Assembly (NCBI GenBank): GCA_020741755.1
Contig: DYYI01000045.1
Span: 1-28,667 of the forward strand
Length of the DNA stretch: 28,667 bases
DNA from: Aliicoccus persicus_A
GTDB lineage: Bacteria; Bacillota; Bacilli; Staphylococcales; Salinicoccaceae
Direction: 5' to 3'
Positions 6,968 to 15,738 of the stretch are shown piece by piece. Position 1 is the first letter of the stretch; the number at the start of each line of letters is the position of its first letter. The notes below the pieces were generated by a model, which saw only the letters and a program-made list of their open reading frames with translations, searched no databases and was not told the DNA's origin. The position numbers and the translations under genes were made by a program.

Positions 6968-9472
6968 TTATAAATCAGTCAATGTATTCTTGAAAGTTTC
7001 AATTGAGCTGTGGATGATATTTTCTGCTGGAAAATACTTTAAAAAAGCATTTTTGTAATTGCTAAACAATATCCGTTTATCAAATACAATGATAATGCCA
7101 CGTTTAGAATTTCCACGATTCATTCGCCCGATAATCTGTCTAAATTGAAACACAGCTCTCGGTAATTCTTCATCCATAAACGATGAACTTTTATCGTAAA
7201 ATCTGAATGGTAACTTTTGCATCATAATTACTTTTTCACCATCGAGTTCAAAATCTACACCTTCAGTAAAGCCACTCGTAACTAATAGTATTGAATGCTT
7301 CATCTGTTTAAAGGATCCGAGAAGTTTTGTCGCTGAGACGTGCTTTGTCTGTTTTAAAATTGCATAGTCTTCAAGTTCAGATAATGATTCTAAATAAAAC
7401 ACTGCTTTTTCAATCGCTTCATAGCTCGTCATAAAAACAACCAGTTTCTTATTCGTTTCAGAAACATAAAGTGCAACATATTCAACGAGTTTTTCTATAT
7501 ATTCATCTGTCGATTCAAGTTTTGGCATATCGTTTGGAACAAACAATTTTGTTTCTTTAAACATGGATTCATCTGTTAAAATCCTCGTCTCATACGCGCG
7601 ATTTCTAAATATTGATTCGATATGCTTAAACTTATTATTGATTTCTAGCGTACCCGACAATAACACCATTGAAGTTACTTGCTGGAATAATTCTTCGTAA
7701 TCAAGTCCATGATGATTTAAGAGCGAAATTTTAACTTGTTGCAAGTGATTGCGTTTAGATATATGAATATGATTATCCATTATCCCTTCAATCAATCGAT
7801 CGATAAGCATCTGATAATGCGACACATGATTAAACAAAATATCTGAGTCAGGTTTATCCTTAATCGTATCTAAAAAACGCGTTAACAATGGTTGCGATAG
7901 ATTGATATGTTTAACAGCAGCGTCCAGTTGATCATTATTGATGGCATCAAAAATGTTATGTAAATGTATTGAAAGTTGTTCAATAATATCTTCTAACAAA
8001 TAGTACGAAACATCTTCTGTGCCTTCATATAAGTGATACAACAGTTTTTCATCAGATAAAGCCCCGACTTGATTGAGCATAAACTTCATCGATGAAAATG
8101 TTAACTTTGTCTTATGTTTTTCAATGAGTGCATCAACTAATTGATGTGCTTCATCAATAATTAAATGATGTATATTTGGAAACATCACTAAAACATCAGC
8201 CATATAGTAATGATTTGTAATGATAAGTCCATGGTTTTTAACAGCAGTAAACATTCGTTTGAAGTGGTATTTATCTAATTCTGGTTTATGTATTGTTGCA
8301 AGATCGTAATACACTTTCTCTGTCGCTTTTAAGTTTAAATCATCCATGTCTCCTGTTTGAGATTCAGCGAGCCAAATGATTAACTTCATCTTGAGCGTCG
8401 CATAATCATTATTCTCTGAATGCTGCTCTATTAAATATTGAACAGCATTTAAGTTTATGTAATTCGACTTGCCTTTTAAACTGATAAATGGGATATACAT
8501 ACCCAGCGCATCCAACACATGCCTAAACGCATTTTCAAACAACTCATTTTGTAATATTTTTCGAGATGTACTCAGCAATACCGGTCGTTTTGTTTCTGCA
8601 TGGAAAACAACAGCCGCAATTAAATAGGCACTTGTCTTTCCTGCACCAGTATATGCTTCGATTGCAATATTTTCGTCATTGATGAGCTTTTCATATACAT
8701 CTTTGATGATATCGAACTGGATTTCTCGGTATTCTAACTGATGATGTGCTAAATATTTTTCATATGCTGATTTTATGTCCGTCTTATATATATTGACTGT
8801 TTCATGCTCCAGTTGTTTTAAGTACAGTTGACCCACCTGATCAAACTTTGTAGTATCGTTCGTTTGATTCGTTTCATAGATGCTGAGCAATAATCGATCA
8901 AAATCAAATCTCAGCTGTCGACTCTCATGATAGAGTTGAAACAAAATATCTTTTGGTAAAACAGATAACTTCTGTATGATCTTCAGTAATAGCTGTGCAG
9001 TAGCGAGCGCATCATCATCTGCACGATGCGCGTTTTTAAGAGGGATACCTAACTCATTTGCAACATTGTTGAGTTGGTGTTTATCAATTTTAGGATAAAC
9101 GATTTGACTCATCTCTACAGTATCTAACGTACACTTCGGCTTGAAATCTAGCCCCTCTTTCGCAAATGCGTCTTTTAAGAAAGTCACATCGAAGTGTATA
9201 TTGTGCGCTACGATGACGCAATCACTCAATTTATTAAACAAGTCATGCGCGATATCTTTAAATTTTGGCTGACCGATTAAATCTGCCATCCTAATGCGAG
9301 TTAACTCTTCAACAAATAAAGGAATTTTATCTGCATCAGAAAGAAAATGTGTCGATGTATCCACAATAGCATTATCTTTAACAAAGACGACACTGATTTG
9401 TAAGATATGATCTGTTATTCTATTGTTTCCAGTCGTTTCTAAATCGATTACTGCGAATGTTTTATGTAGCAT
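6968..9472 (-). CDS. dinG: DinG-type protein: DnaQ-like exonuclease fused to superfamily 2 helicase
   Basis: The N-terminus is a DEDDh 3'-5' exonuclease with DLETTG (Asp10, Glu12), AHNIHFD (89-95) and HRADDD (149-154). The rest is an XPD/DinG-type motor: Walker A AYTGAGKT (273-280), DEAH (440-443) and motif VI QIIGRMNR (about 779-786). The four iron-sulfur cysteines that E. coli DinG carries between Walker A and DEAH are absent, as in S. aureus DinG, which is reported to act as a nuclease. At 834 residues it is somewhat shorter than the S. aureus protein. TAGGAG precedes the ATG. It lies between birA and aspB, the usual staphylococcal setting. Confidence 0.94.
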   Translation of the reverse strand: MLHKTFAVIDLETTGNNRITDHILQISVVFVKDNAIVDTSTHFLSDADKIPLFVEELTRIRMADLIGQPKFKDIAHDLFNKLSDCVIVAHNIHFDVTFLKDAFAKEGLDFKPKCTLDTVEMSQIVYPKIDKHQLNNVANELGIPLKNAHRADDDALATAQLLLKIIQKLSVLPKDILFQLYHESRQLRFDFDRLLLSIYETNQTNDTTKFDQVGQLYLKQLEHETVNIYKTDIKSAYEKYLAHHQLEYREIQFDIIKDVYEKLINDENIAIEAYTGAGKTSAYLIAAVVFHAETKRPVLLSTSRKILQNELFENAFRHVLDALGMYIPFISLKGKSNYINLNAVQYLIEQHSENNDYATLKMKLIIWLAESQTGDMDDLNLKATEKVYYDLATIHKPELDKYHFKRMFTAVKNHGLIITNHYYMADVLVMFPNIHHLIIDEAHQLVDALIEKHKTKLTFSSMKFMLNQVGALSDEKLLYHLYEGTEDVSYYLLEDIIEQLSIHLHNIFDAINNDQLDAAVKHINLSQPLLTRFLDTIKDKPDSDILFNHVSHYQMLIDRLIEGIMDNHIHISKRNHLQQVKISLLNHHGLDYEELFQQVTSMVLLSGTLEINNKFKHIESIFRNRAYETRILTDESMFKETKLFVPNDMPKLESTDEYIEKLVEYVALYVSETNKKLVVFMTSYEAIEKAVFYLESLSELEDYAILKQTKHVSATKLLGSFKQMKHSILLVTSGFTEGVDFELDGEKVIMMQKLPFRFYDKSSSFMDEELPRAVFQFRQIIGRMNRGNSKRGIIIVFDKRILFSNYKNAFLKYFPAENIIHSSIETFKNTLTDL

Positions 9473-9481
9473 GTCATTCTC

Positions 9482-10441
9482 CTAATTGAGTTCGATATCG
9501 GCGCTGATTACCTTTCTAATCGTACCCTCGCTATCCAGCACATCTAAAAATCCATTCTCATCGATGGATAGTGCTTTTGCTCGATATGACTCATTATATG
9601 AATTTATCGTCAGTTCTCTTTCAAAGATATTTGCATGTTCAATCCATTCATCTAGTATCTCATTAAATCGATTATTTTTGAAATCGACATACGCTTCTTT
9701 CATCGAATGAATCAGTTCATTAAAAAAATCTTCAATATTTATTTCAGATTCTCCTGCACCTTCAAGAGATACTGCAGTTTGGACATCTTTAAGATGCTCT
9801 GAGTCAAATAGATTGATACCGATACCACAGATAATTGAATCGATAAGATTGGATTCAGAAATAATCTCAGTTAAAAACCCACACAGTTTTTTTTCGCCGA
9901 CGTAAATGTCATTTGGCCATTTTATTCTTGCTTCTACATTGGTCACTCTACTGACTGCACGTTGTATAGCAAGAGAAATATGATAGTTAAACTTTCCTAT
10001 TTCAGTTAAGGGAAGCTGAGGTTTAAAGACAATCGACATATACAGACCTGATTGTTTTGGAGACACCCAAGAACGATTAAAGCGACCTCTACCCTTTTGT
10101 TGTTCACTCGCAACGACAATGAAAGTATCATCAAGTTCACGCAGTTTTTGCATCGCATACGTCTGTGTGGAATCCACTGTTTCTAAATAAAACACATGAT
10201 CTACAAACTGATGTTTCTTCACGATACTCTCTATTAAAGTACCATCGATCTTATTTGGTGTTTGCACGAGTTGATAGCCTTTATTCGTCACTGCTTTAAT
10301 TTCATAACCATTTTTTCTTAACGATTCAATCGCTTTCCATACACTCGTACGAGATATATTCAAATCTTTAGCAATTTGTCCTCCCGAGATATAGCTTTCT
10401 TTTTCTAATGCATTTAGAACATCTTGTTTAATCTTTGACAT
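9482..10441 (-). CDS. birA: Biotin operon repressor / biotin-[acetyl-CoA carboxylase] ligase
   Basis: BirA attaches biotin to carboxylases and, in this two-domain form, also represses biotin genes. The N-terminus (about 1-60) is a helix-turn-helix (GGQIAKDLNISRTSVWKAI). The ligase domain has GRGRFNRSW (117-125) and KWPNDIYVG (174-182), followed by a small C-terminal domain. I start at the ATG at 10441 because GGGTG lies upstream of it. The earlier in-frame ATG at 10459 has no visible ribosome binding site and would lengthen the overlap with cca. With this start the overlap with cca is 14 bp. The order cca-birA-dinG matches S. aureus. Confidence 0.95.
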   Translation of the reverse strand: MSKIKQDVLNALEKESYISGGQIAKDLNISRTSVWKAIESLRKNGYEIKAVTNKGYQLVQTPNKIDGTLIESIVKKHQFVDHVFYLETVDSTQTYAMQKLRELDDTFIVVASEQQKGRGRFNRSWVSPKQSGLYMSIVFKPQLPLTEIGKFNYHISLAIQRAVSRVTNVEARIKWPNDIYVGEKKLCGFLTEIISESNLIDSIICGIGINLFDSEHLKDVQTAVSLEGAGESEINIEDFFNELIHSMKEAYVDFKNNRFNEILDEWIEHANIFERELTINSYNESYRAKALSIDENGFLDVLDSEGTIRKVISADIELN

Positions 10442-11576
10442 GTTGTGACACCCATTCATTTAACTGTTCAGTTGTGTTTTCAAGTTGATCGGTAACGACT
10501 AAATAGACTATTTTCTGTAATGTTTCTTTTAACCATGGACCTGGACCTCTATTCGTAATAGCCATAATATCTCGCCCATTAATTGCTAAATCTTTGATAC
10601 TCTTTATCGGTAAATCATCAGAGATACTGATGGCGAATTCCAGATTTGTTGTGTCTGAAGAAAAAATTGTTTGATTCTGTTCAATTAATTTTAGACTGCG
10701 CTCAAGCAATGATTTTTTAAATTCATAGCTGAGAATGCGTGCATCTTTATATGATTGATGATGCATTAATATTTTTAAAATCAACTTTATTTCATTAATC
10801 TCATCATTTGATATACGTAATTCAGTCAATCTTTCAACATCAACATGTTCAAAATATATTTGAGTCGCAATTTCTTCAGGAAAGTTATTCGTCTTAAAAT
10901 TGAGATATAGTTCTTGATTAAACTGTTTAAAGACAGGCATGAAATTAAATAAAGATGAGTCGATAATTTGTTGTTTATTTTGATTGATATGATTCGATTC
11001 ATACATCTTCTTAATTTCAGACATAATGCGTTCAATTGATACATGTTGTATCGATGATGCATGTTGTATGATTGCTTCAAATGTTGAATGATGAATTTGA
11101 AACTTCAACTGTGTGCTAAACCGTAGTGCACGTAACATGCGGAGAGCATCTTCTTCAAAGCGTTCTTTGGCAAAACCGACAGTTTTAATCAATTGATTTT
11201 TAATATCTGCTTGTCCTTCATATGGATCATATACAACAAGTTCCTCGTTCATCGCAATCGCATTCATCGTGAAATCACGGTGTTTTAAATCATCATCTAA
11301 TCGATCTGAATACTCGGATTCTGAACGATACGTCGTGACTTCAATCGGTTCGCCATTCATTACGACGATGATTGTTCCATGTTCCTTGCCAACATCAATG
11401 GTTTTTTTAAACAACTGCTCAATCACATCTGGCGTTGCATTCGTCGTAATATCAACATCTTTAATTTTTCGCTTTAACAAATAGTCTCTAACACAACCAC
11501 CGACAAAATAACCTTCATAATTATTTCGATTCAGTACTTGTATTACAATTTTTCCATTATCAAACACTTGTGTCAT
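10428..11576 (-). CDS. cca: CCA tRNA nucleotidyltransferase
   Basis: This class II nucleotidyltransferase adds or repairs the 3'-terminal CCA of tRNAs. The catalytic site is visible as GGCVRD (26-31) with the metal-binding pair Asp40/Asp42 in DVDITTNA. The RRDFTMNAIA-like segment (here HRDFTMNAIAM) and the neck motif RMLRALRFSTQL follow. Length (about 382 residues) fits the Bacillus/Staphylococcus family. I choose the ATG at 11576, which has GGGTGAT just upstream within the end of bshA. A GTG three codons earlier is possible but has no ribosome binding site. It lies between bshA and birA. Confidence 0.96.
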   Translation of the reverse strand: MTQVFDNGKIVIQVLNRNNYEGYFVGGCVRDYLLKRKIKDVDITTNATPDVIEQLFKKTIDVGKEHGTIIVVMNGEPIEVTTYRSESEYSDRLDDDLKHRDFTMNAIAMNEELVVYDPYEGQADIKNQLIKTVGFAKERFEEDALRMLRALRFSTQLKFQIHHSTFEAIIQHASSIQHVSIERIMSEIKKMYESNHINQNKQQIIDSSLFNFMPVFKQFNQELYLNFKTNNFPEEIATQIYFEHVDVERLTELRISNDEINEIKLILKILMHHQSYKDARILSYEFKKSLLERSLKLIEQNQTIFSSDTTNLEFAISISDDLPIKSIKDLAINGRDIMAITNRGPGPWLKETLQKIVYLVVTDQLENTTEQLNEWVSQHVKD

Positions 11577-11577
11577 T

Positions 11578-12708
11578 TTAATCACCCAATAGCTGTTTAT
11601 ACATTACTTCATACTGATCAATAATCTTAGTAGAATTAAAGCGTTCCCCCACATCACGTAGTGCAGCATGTTTTAAATGATCTCTTAGCGCATTATCTCT
11701 AGATAGCTTTACCATATATTCACTTGCTTTTTTATAATCGTGAACATCAACGATAAATCCCGTTTCTTCATGTTTGATGACTTCAGGAATACCACCTGCA
11801 TTTGACCCAATGGGTACGAGACCACAGTTCATCGCTTCTAACAGTGATAACCCAAAACTTTCTTTTTCGCTGAGTAACATAAAGATATCACTCATTAAGT
11901 AATACATGCCAATGTGCGGCTGTTGACCGACAAACAATACTTTATGTCTAATTTCTAATTCAGTTGCTAAAGCTTTCATTTTTGAAGATAAAGGACCATC
12001 ACCAGCAAGCACTAATATCATATCTACTTGTTCAGAAGCGAGCTTAAATGCACGTAAAATATCATCGATGCGTTTTATTTCTCTAAAATTACTCGCATGA
12101 ATGACCACGGTTGTGCCCTCATCGATATGGTATCTTTGACGCATCTCTTTTCTGATGCTTGCATCTAAATAATTAAACTTTTCTTCATCAATGAAGTTAA
12201 AAATCGTTTGAATATCTACCTCTGGATTAATTAATTCATAAGTATCACGCTTTAAGCTATCAGATACTGATGTTGTAACATCAGACTCTTCAATACCGAA
12301 CTTTATTGCTGATTTTAAAGAGAGGTCTTGCCCAAGTATCGTAATATCCGTTCCATGTAATGTCGTCACTATTTTTATATCTCTTTTTGCAATTTGTTTT
12401 GCTAATATACCGCATATCGCATGTGGCACTGCATAATGCATGTGAATGACATCTAACTCATATTCGTCAATGACATTCGCTATTTTGTTCGCTAACGTAA
12501 TATCGTAAGGTGGATATTTAAATACATTATATGATGTCACATCAATGCGATGTGTATATATATTATGAGATGCATCATTTAACCGATATGGTGTTTCTGA
12601 TGCAATAAAATGAATTTCATGACCTCGTTTTGCTAGCTGTAGTCCTAGTTCAGTCGCAACAATACCGCTACCACCAATACTTGGATAACATGTTATACCA
12701 ATTTTCAT
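11578..12708 (-). CDS. bshA: N-acetyl-alpha-D-glucosaminyl L-malate synthase (bacillithiol step 1)
   Basis: BshA is a GT4 glycosyltransferase that joins GlcNAc to L-malate in bacillithiol synthesis, the low-molecular-weight thiol of many Firmicutes. The start MKIGITCYPSIGGSGIVATELG is characteristic of BshA. The GT4 donor-binding motif ESFGLSLLEAMNCG and VIKHEETGFIVD lie in the C-terminal half. From this ATG the product is 376 residues, the size of Bacillus BshA. AGGAGG lies upstream, and the adjacent ATG at 12711 is equally close. Upstream in-frame ATGs precede the ribosome binding site and are unlikely. The deacetylase bshB1 and mgsA, next to bshA in Bacillus, are not here; staphylococci likewise lack them at this locus. 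Confidence 0.95.
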   Translation of the reverse strand: MKIGITCYPSIGGSGIVATELGLQLAKRGHEIHFIASETPYRLNDASHNIYTHRIDVTSYNVFKYPPYDITLANKIANVIDEYELDVIHMHYAVPHAICGILAKQIAKRDIKIVTTLHGTDITILGQDLSLKSAIKFGIEESDVTTSVSDSLKRDTYELINPEVDIQTIFNFIDEEKFNYLDASIRKEMRQRYHIDEGTTVVIHASNFREIKRIDDILRAFKLASEQVDMILVLAGDGPLSSKMKALATELEIRHKVLFVGQQPHIGMYYLMSDIFMLLSEKESFGLSLLEAMNCGLVPIGSNAGGIPEVIKHEETGFIVDVHDYKKASEYMVKLSRDNALRDHLKHAALRDVGERFNSTKIIDQYEVMYKQLLGD

Positions 12709-12782
12709 CATGTAGCCTCCTCTATTCTTCATCTTATATATTATCAATAATCATGCTTATTTCATAAAACAAAAGCACAAAT

Positions 12783-12809
12783 AAAAAAAGCTAGGACATA
12801 TGTCCTAGC
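12783..12809 (-). terminator. Terminator after the zinc peptidase gene
   Basis: The 20-bp palindrome at 12790-12809 (arms GCTAGGACAT/ATGTCCTAGC) is followed on the minus strand by seven Ts. It lies between the zinc peptidase and bshA and should end the transcript from the right, so bshA-cca-birA-dinG probably starts its own transcription unit. Confidence 0.88.
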
Positions 12810-12825
12810 AAAAACTTCTTATAAA

Positions 12826-13533
12826 TTAATTTTGTGAACGTGCAATTAATATTAATCGAACAAGTTCTGCGATCGCGACTGCAGTCGCAGCAACGTATGT
12901 CATGGCTGCTGCATTTAACACCTTCTTCGAATGTCTGTATTCTTTTTCGTTCACTAAGTTTAACGATTGAATTTGCTTCATTGCTCGACTTGAAGCATCG
13001 AATTCAACAGGTAATGTAACGACTTGGAATAATACAGCAAATGCGAACAATCCGATACCTGCCCATAATACATAAACACCAAAGTCTCCACCTGTTTGCA
13101 TCATACCTGTAATAATAATACCAGCAAGTACAAGTAGCATACCAAAGTTACTACCGATATTCGCAAGTGGAAAAAGTGCAGAACGGAAGTTTAAGAAAGC
13201 ATAGCCAGTTGCATGTTGAATTGCGTGCCCGACTTCGTGTGCTGCAACTGCTGTACCAGCAACAGTCGGTTTATCGTAGTTGTCAGGTGATAAGCGAATA
13301 ACCTTCGCACGTGGATCATAGTGATCACTTAAAAACCCACGGCCACGTTCTACCTGAACATCATATATCCCATTCTCTTCTAGAATGATACGCGCAACTT
13401 CTGCGCCGGTCTTACCACTCGTTGATCTTACTTTAGAATACTTGTTAAACGTAGATTTTACGTTAAATTGTGCAAACATTGGAATGATGAAAATGATCGC
13501 AAAATAAATTATATACTGAAAAAAACCTTCCAC
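12826..13533 (-). CDS. Membrane zinc metallopeptidase, YugP family
   Basis: This 235-residue membrane protein carries the zinc motif HEVGH (99-103) within AAHEVGHAIQH and a downstream EFDAS (177-181) that can supply the third ligand, as in the YugP / Zn_peptidase_2 family. Hydrophobic segments lie near 6-22, 121-146, 153-174 and 206-232. The physiological substrate of this family is not known to me. The start is GTG, with AGGAGA seven bases upstream. A good sigma-A-type promoter and a terminator bracket the gene, so it is probably a single-gene unit inserted between ypjA and bshA. Confidence 0.88.
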   Translation of the reverse strand: MEGFFQYIIYFAIIFIIPMFAQFNVKSTFNKYSKVRSTSGKTGAEVARIILEENGIYDVQVERGRGFLSDHYDPRAKVIRLSPDNYDKPTVAGTAVAAHEVGHAIQHATGYAFLNFRSALFPLANIGSNFGMLLVLAGIIITGMMQTGGDFGVYVLWAGIGLFAFAVLFQVVTLPVEFDASSRAMKQIQSLNLVNEKEYRHSKKVLNAAAMTYVAATAVAIAELVRLILIARSQN

Positions 13534-13568
13534 TTAAACGTCTCCTTTTGTCTTCTATCTTACTTATA

Positions 13569-13597
13569 ATTTTACTGATTACATTTTTTATAGTCAA
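13569..13597 (-). promoter_or_regulatory. Sigma-A-type promoter of the zinc peptidase gene
   Basis: On the minus strand TTGACT (13597-13592) and TAAAAT (13574-13569) are separated by exactly 17 bases. They lie about 36 bases before the GTG start, and the -35 overlaps the stop codon of ypjA. Confidence 0.7.
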
Positions 13598-14205
13598 TTA
13601 GAATGATTGTTTAAACGATTATTATTGAGATTTTCCTTATTTCTAGTAACGATTGTCATCAATAATACTAGGACAGTAATTGTTAGCCAAAATGCAAAGT
13701 AACCAATATGTTCAAAATAATGTTGTAAATTACCATAAACAGGATACTGTCTGTAAACATAATCAATGACGTCATTATGGAATAGCCAAAAAGCTGTAAC
13801 GTAAATATGCCATGTTTTCACTTCAAAGTGTGGTAAAAATAAAAATGCTTGTATTGCCATGATGCCGTGCGAAGCAATCAACATCAAACCGATATTTGTT
13901 ACCGTGCCAATTTCAATAAACGTAATAAAATTCATGACCACTGCCCATACGCCATATTTAATCAACGTTGTAAATGCAAGTGCATCAATCAAGCCAGATT
14001 TTTTATTTAACAACAACAGTAAGATTGAAATACATAAAAATAGTGTTGCAGTCGGACTGTCTGGCACAAACGGGATAAAGTACCATTCTGTCTGTGACAG
14101 CTGTCCTCGATACCAATAATAACCATATACTGTACCAATAAAGTTGCCAATAAGGAGTAATATTAAAAATATTCGATTGAACATTAGCTTGTAGAAGAAG
14201 TTCAT
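13594..14205 (-). CDS. ypjA: DUF1405 membrane protein YpjA
   Basis: This is a 203-residue integral membrane protein with about five or six hydrophobic segments and the family hallmark PFVPDSPTATLF near residues 45-56. It lies directly after qcrC, the position of YpjA in Bacillus. The function of DUF1405 is unknown. The conserved link to the bc complex suggests a role around respiration or its membrane environment, but that is inference. AGGTGACAC precedes the ATG. A hairpin stands between qcrC and this gene, so it is probably expressed at a lower level than the qcr genes. The C-terminal tail is Asn-rich. Confidence 0.88.
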   Translation of the reverse strand: MNFFYKLMFNRIFLILLLIGNFIGTVYGYYWYRGQLSQTEWYFIPFVPDSPTATLFLCISILLLLLNKKSGLIDALAFTTLIKYGVWAVVMNFITFIEIGTVTNIGLMLIASHGIMAIQAFLFLPHFEVKTWHIYVTAFWLFHNDVIDYVYRQYPVYGNLQHYFEHIGYFAFWLTITVLVLLMTIVTRNKENLNNNRLNNHSN

Positions 14206-14214
14206 GTGTCACCT

Positions 14215-14246
14215 CAAAAGAAAGGAGTCCTTTTAAGAAGGACTCC
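14215..14246 (-). terminator. Hairpin between qcrC and ypjA (terminator or attenuator)
   Basis: On the minus strand GGAGTCCTT, a 5-base loop and AAGGACTCC are followed by TTTCTTTT. The hairpin begins about 10 bases after the qcrC stop and ends just before the ypjA ribosome binding site. The T-tract is interrupted, so partial read-through to ypjA is likely. Confidence 0.75.
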
Positions 14247-14256
14247 ATGTTGTTTA

Positions 14257-15027
14257 TTATTCAGCTGCAGTTAATTCTAAGTTAGCAATGAATTCTGAAA
14301 TTGCTTGAATTTCTTCTTCAGTTAATGTGTCCTCGAAAGCAGGCATGTTCTCTGAACCGTTTGTAACGAATGCAGAAACATGTTCGACTGACATTTCTTT
14401 TTCAATTAACTCAGGTCCTGAACCACCTGTTAATTCACCACCGTGACAACTTGTACAGTTTGTACGAACTAACTCCTGGAATACTGGATCATCTGCATCT
14501 AAGTTAGAGAAGACAATTTGACCTTGCTGATTTTGTTGCTCCCAATCGTGATATGCAACCGACTCCCATGTTGTATAGAAGATAAGTCCGACTGCTAAGA
14601 TCATCATGCTTGAAGCGATTGGTCGCTTTAACCAATGTCTTTCTTTATTTGTATCTAACCATGGTGCAAGTAAAAGCGCACTAAATGCAATACCTGGCAT
14701 TATTACTGCACCAATGACGTTAAATGGTCCTGATGCATATGTGTATTTTAAGATTTGATAAAGGAATAGGAAATACCAGTCAGGTAATGGCACATAACCA
14801 GTATCTGTTGGGTCAGCCATTCGTTCTAACGGCGCAGGGTGTGCAACCGTTAAACAAAGGAAACCGATTAAAAACACAGCACCTGTCATCCATTCTTTAA
14901 GAAGGAAGTCAGGCCAGAATTCTTCGGTACGACCAGGGAATTCTGAATAATCACGACTTAATCTCGGCTTATCATACTTTTGTATACGTGAGTCGCCGAC
15001 GAAAGTCAAACCTTTTCCACGTTTCAT
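14257..15027 (-). CDS. qcrC: Menaquinol:cytochrome c reductase, subunit IV-cytochrome c fusion (QcrC)
   Basis: QcrC carries the second half of the split cytochrome b (subunit IV) fused to a c-type cytochrome domain outside the membrane. The Qo-site motif appears as PDWY (82-85), the form used by menaquinone-dependent Gram-positive complexes. Hydrophobic segments lie near 48-63, 102-121 and 136-152. The haem c motif CTSCH is at 191-195, with Met228 in NMPAF as the likely sixth ligand. At 256 residues it matches Bacillus QcrC. GGAGGT precedes the ATG. It is the last gene of qcrABC. The mature complex passes electrons from menaquinol to cytochrome c. Confidence 0.96.
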   Translation of the reverse strand: MKRGKGLTFVGDSRIQKYDKPRLSRDYSEFPGRTEEFWPDFLLKEWMTGAVFLIGFLCLTVAHPAPLERMADPTDTGYVPLPDWYFLFLYQILKYTYASGPFNVIGAVIMPGIAFSALLLAPWLDTNKERHWLKRPIASSMMILAVGLIFYTTWESVAYHDWEQQNQQGQIVFSNLDADDPVFQELVRTNCTSCHGGELTGGSGPELIEKEMSVEHVSAFVTNGSENMPAFEDTLTEEEIQAISEFIANLELTAAE

Positions 15028-15051
15028 ATAAGTCTACCTCCAAATTATCTC

Positions 15052-15726
15052 TTATAGTGGTCCTGAAATACCTTGCTTACGAATCATAATAAAGTGCAAT
15101 GCGAGCAAGATGAATAATGCTGCTGGCAAGAAGAACACATGAATTGCAAAGAATCGTGTCAATGTCTGTGCACCGATAATCGTTGCATCACCAGCTAATA
15201 ACGTTTTAATCCATTCACCAACAAACGGTACTGATTCAGCGATATCTAAACCAACACGCGTTGCGAATAAAGCTTTCATATCCCAAGGTAATAAGTACCC
15301 AGTAAATGCGAGACCTAAAATAACTGCAAATAGTAGTACACCGACTACCCAGTTAAGTTCCCTTGGCGCCTTATATGCTCCTGTGAAGAATACACGAAGT
15401 GTATGTAAGAACATCATTACAACTGTTAAACTTGCACCCCAATGGTGCATACCTCTAACAATCATACCTGCAGCTACATCATTTTGAAGGTAGTAAACAG
15501 AATGCCATGCATTTACAATATCAGGTACATAGTACATCGTTAAAAACATACCCGATAAGATTTGAATCACTACAAGAAAGAATGTAAGTCCACCAAAACA
15601 ATAGACGAATGCTGAGAAGTGGTACCCAGGGTTCACGTGCTCTGGCACTTCGTGATCCGCGATGTCTCGCCATATCGGATTGATATCAATACGGTCATCT
15701 ATCCAATCATAAATTTTATTGAACAA
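15052..15726 (-). CDS. qcrB: Menaquinol:cytochrome c reductase cytochrome b subunit (QcrB)
   Basis: This is the four-helix cytochrome b6-type subunit of the bc complex (224 residues). The haem b ligands are visible as His94, His108, His196 and His211. Cys43, in VYCFGG, matches the cysteine reported to bind a haem covalently in Bacillus QcrB. The sequence is very close to the Bacillus family throughout (for example PEHVNPGYHFSAFVYCFGG and ALFATRVGLDIAE). The start is TTG, with AGGAGG eight bases upstream; no ATG gives the right N-terminus. It lies 12 bases after qcrA and 24 bases before qcrC. Confidence 0.97.
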   Translation of the reverse strand: MFNKIYDWIDDRIDINPIWRDIADHEVPEHVNPGYHFSAFVYCFGGLTFFLVVIQILSGMFLTMYYVPDIVNAWHSVYYLQNDVAAGMIVRGMHHWGASLTVVMMFLHTLRVFFTGAYKAPRELNWVVGVLLFAVILGLAFTGYLLPWDMKALFATRVGLDIAESVPFVGEWIKTLLAGDATIIGAQTLTRFFAIHVFFLPAALFILLALHFIMIRKQGISGPL

Positions 15727-15738
15727 TGGTATACCCTC

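Noticed and set aside
10826..11080. 84-codon minus-strand frame inside cca
   Set aside because: It is a shifted frame within the clearly identified CCA-adding enzyme and has low-complexity composition.
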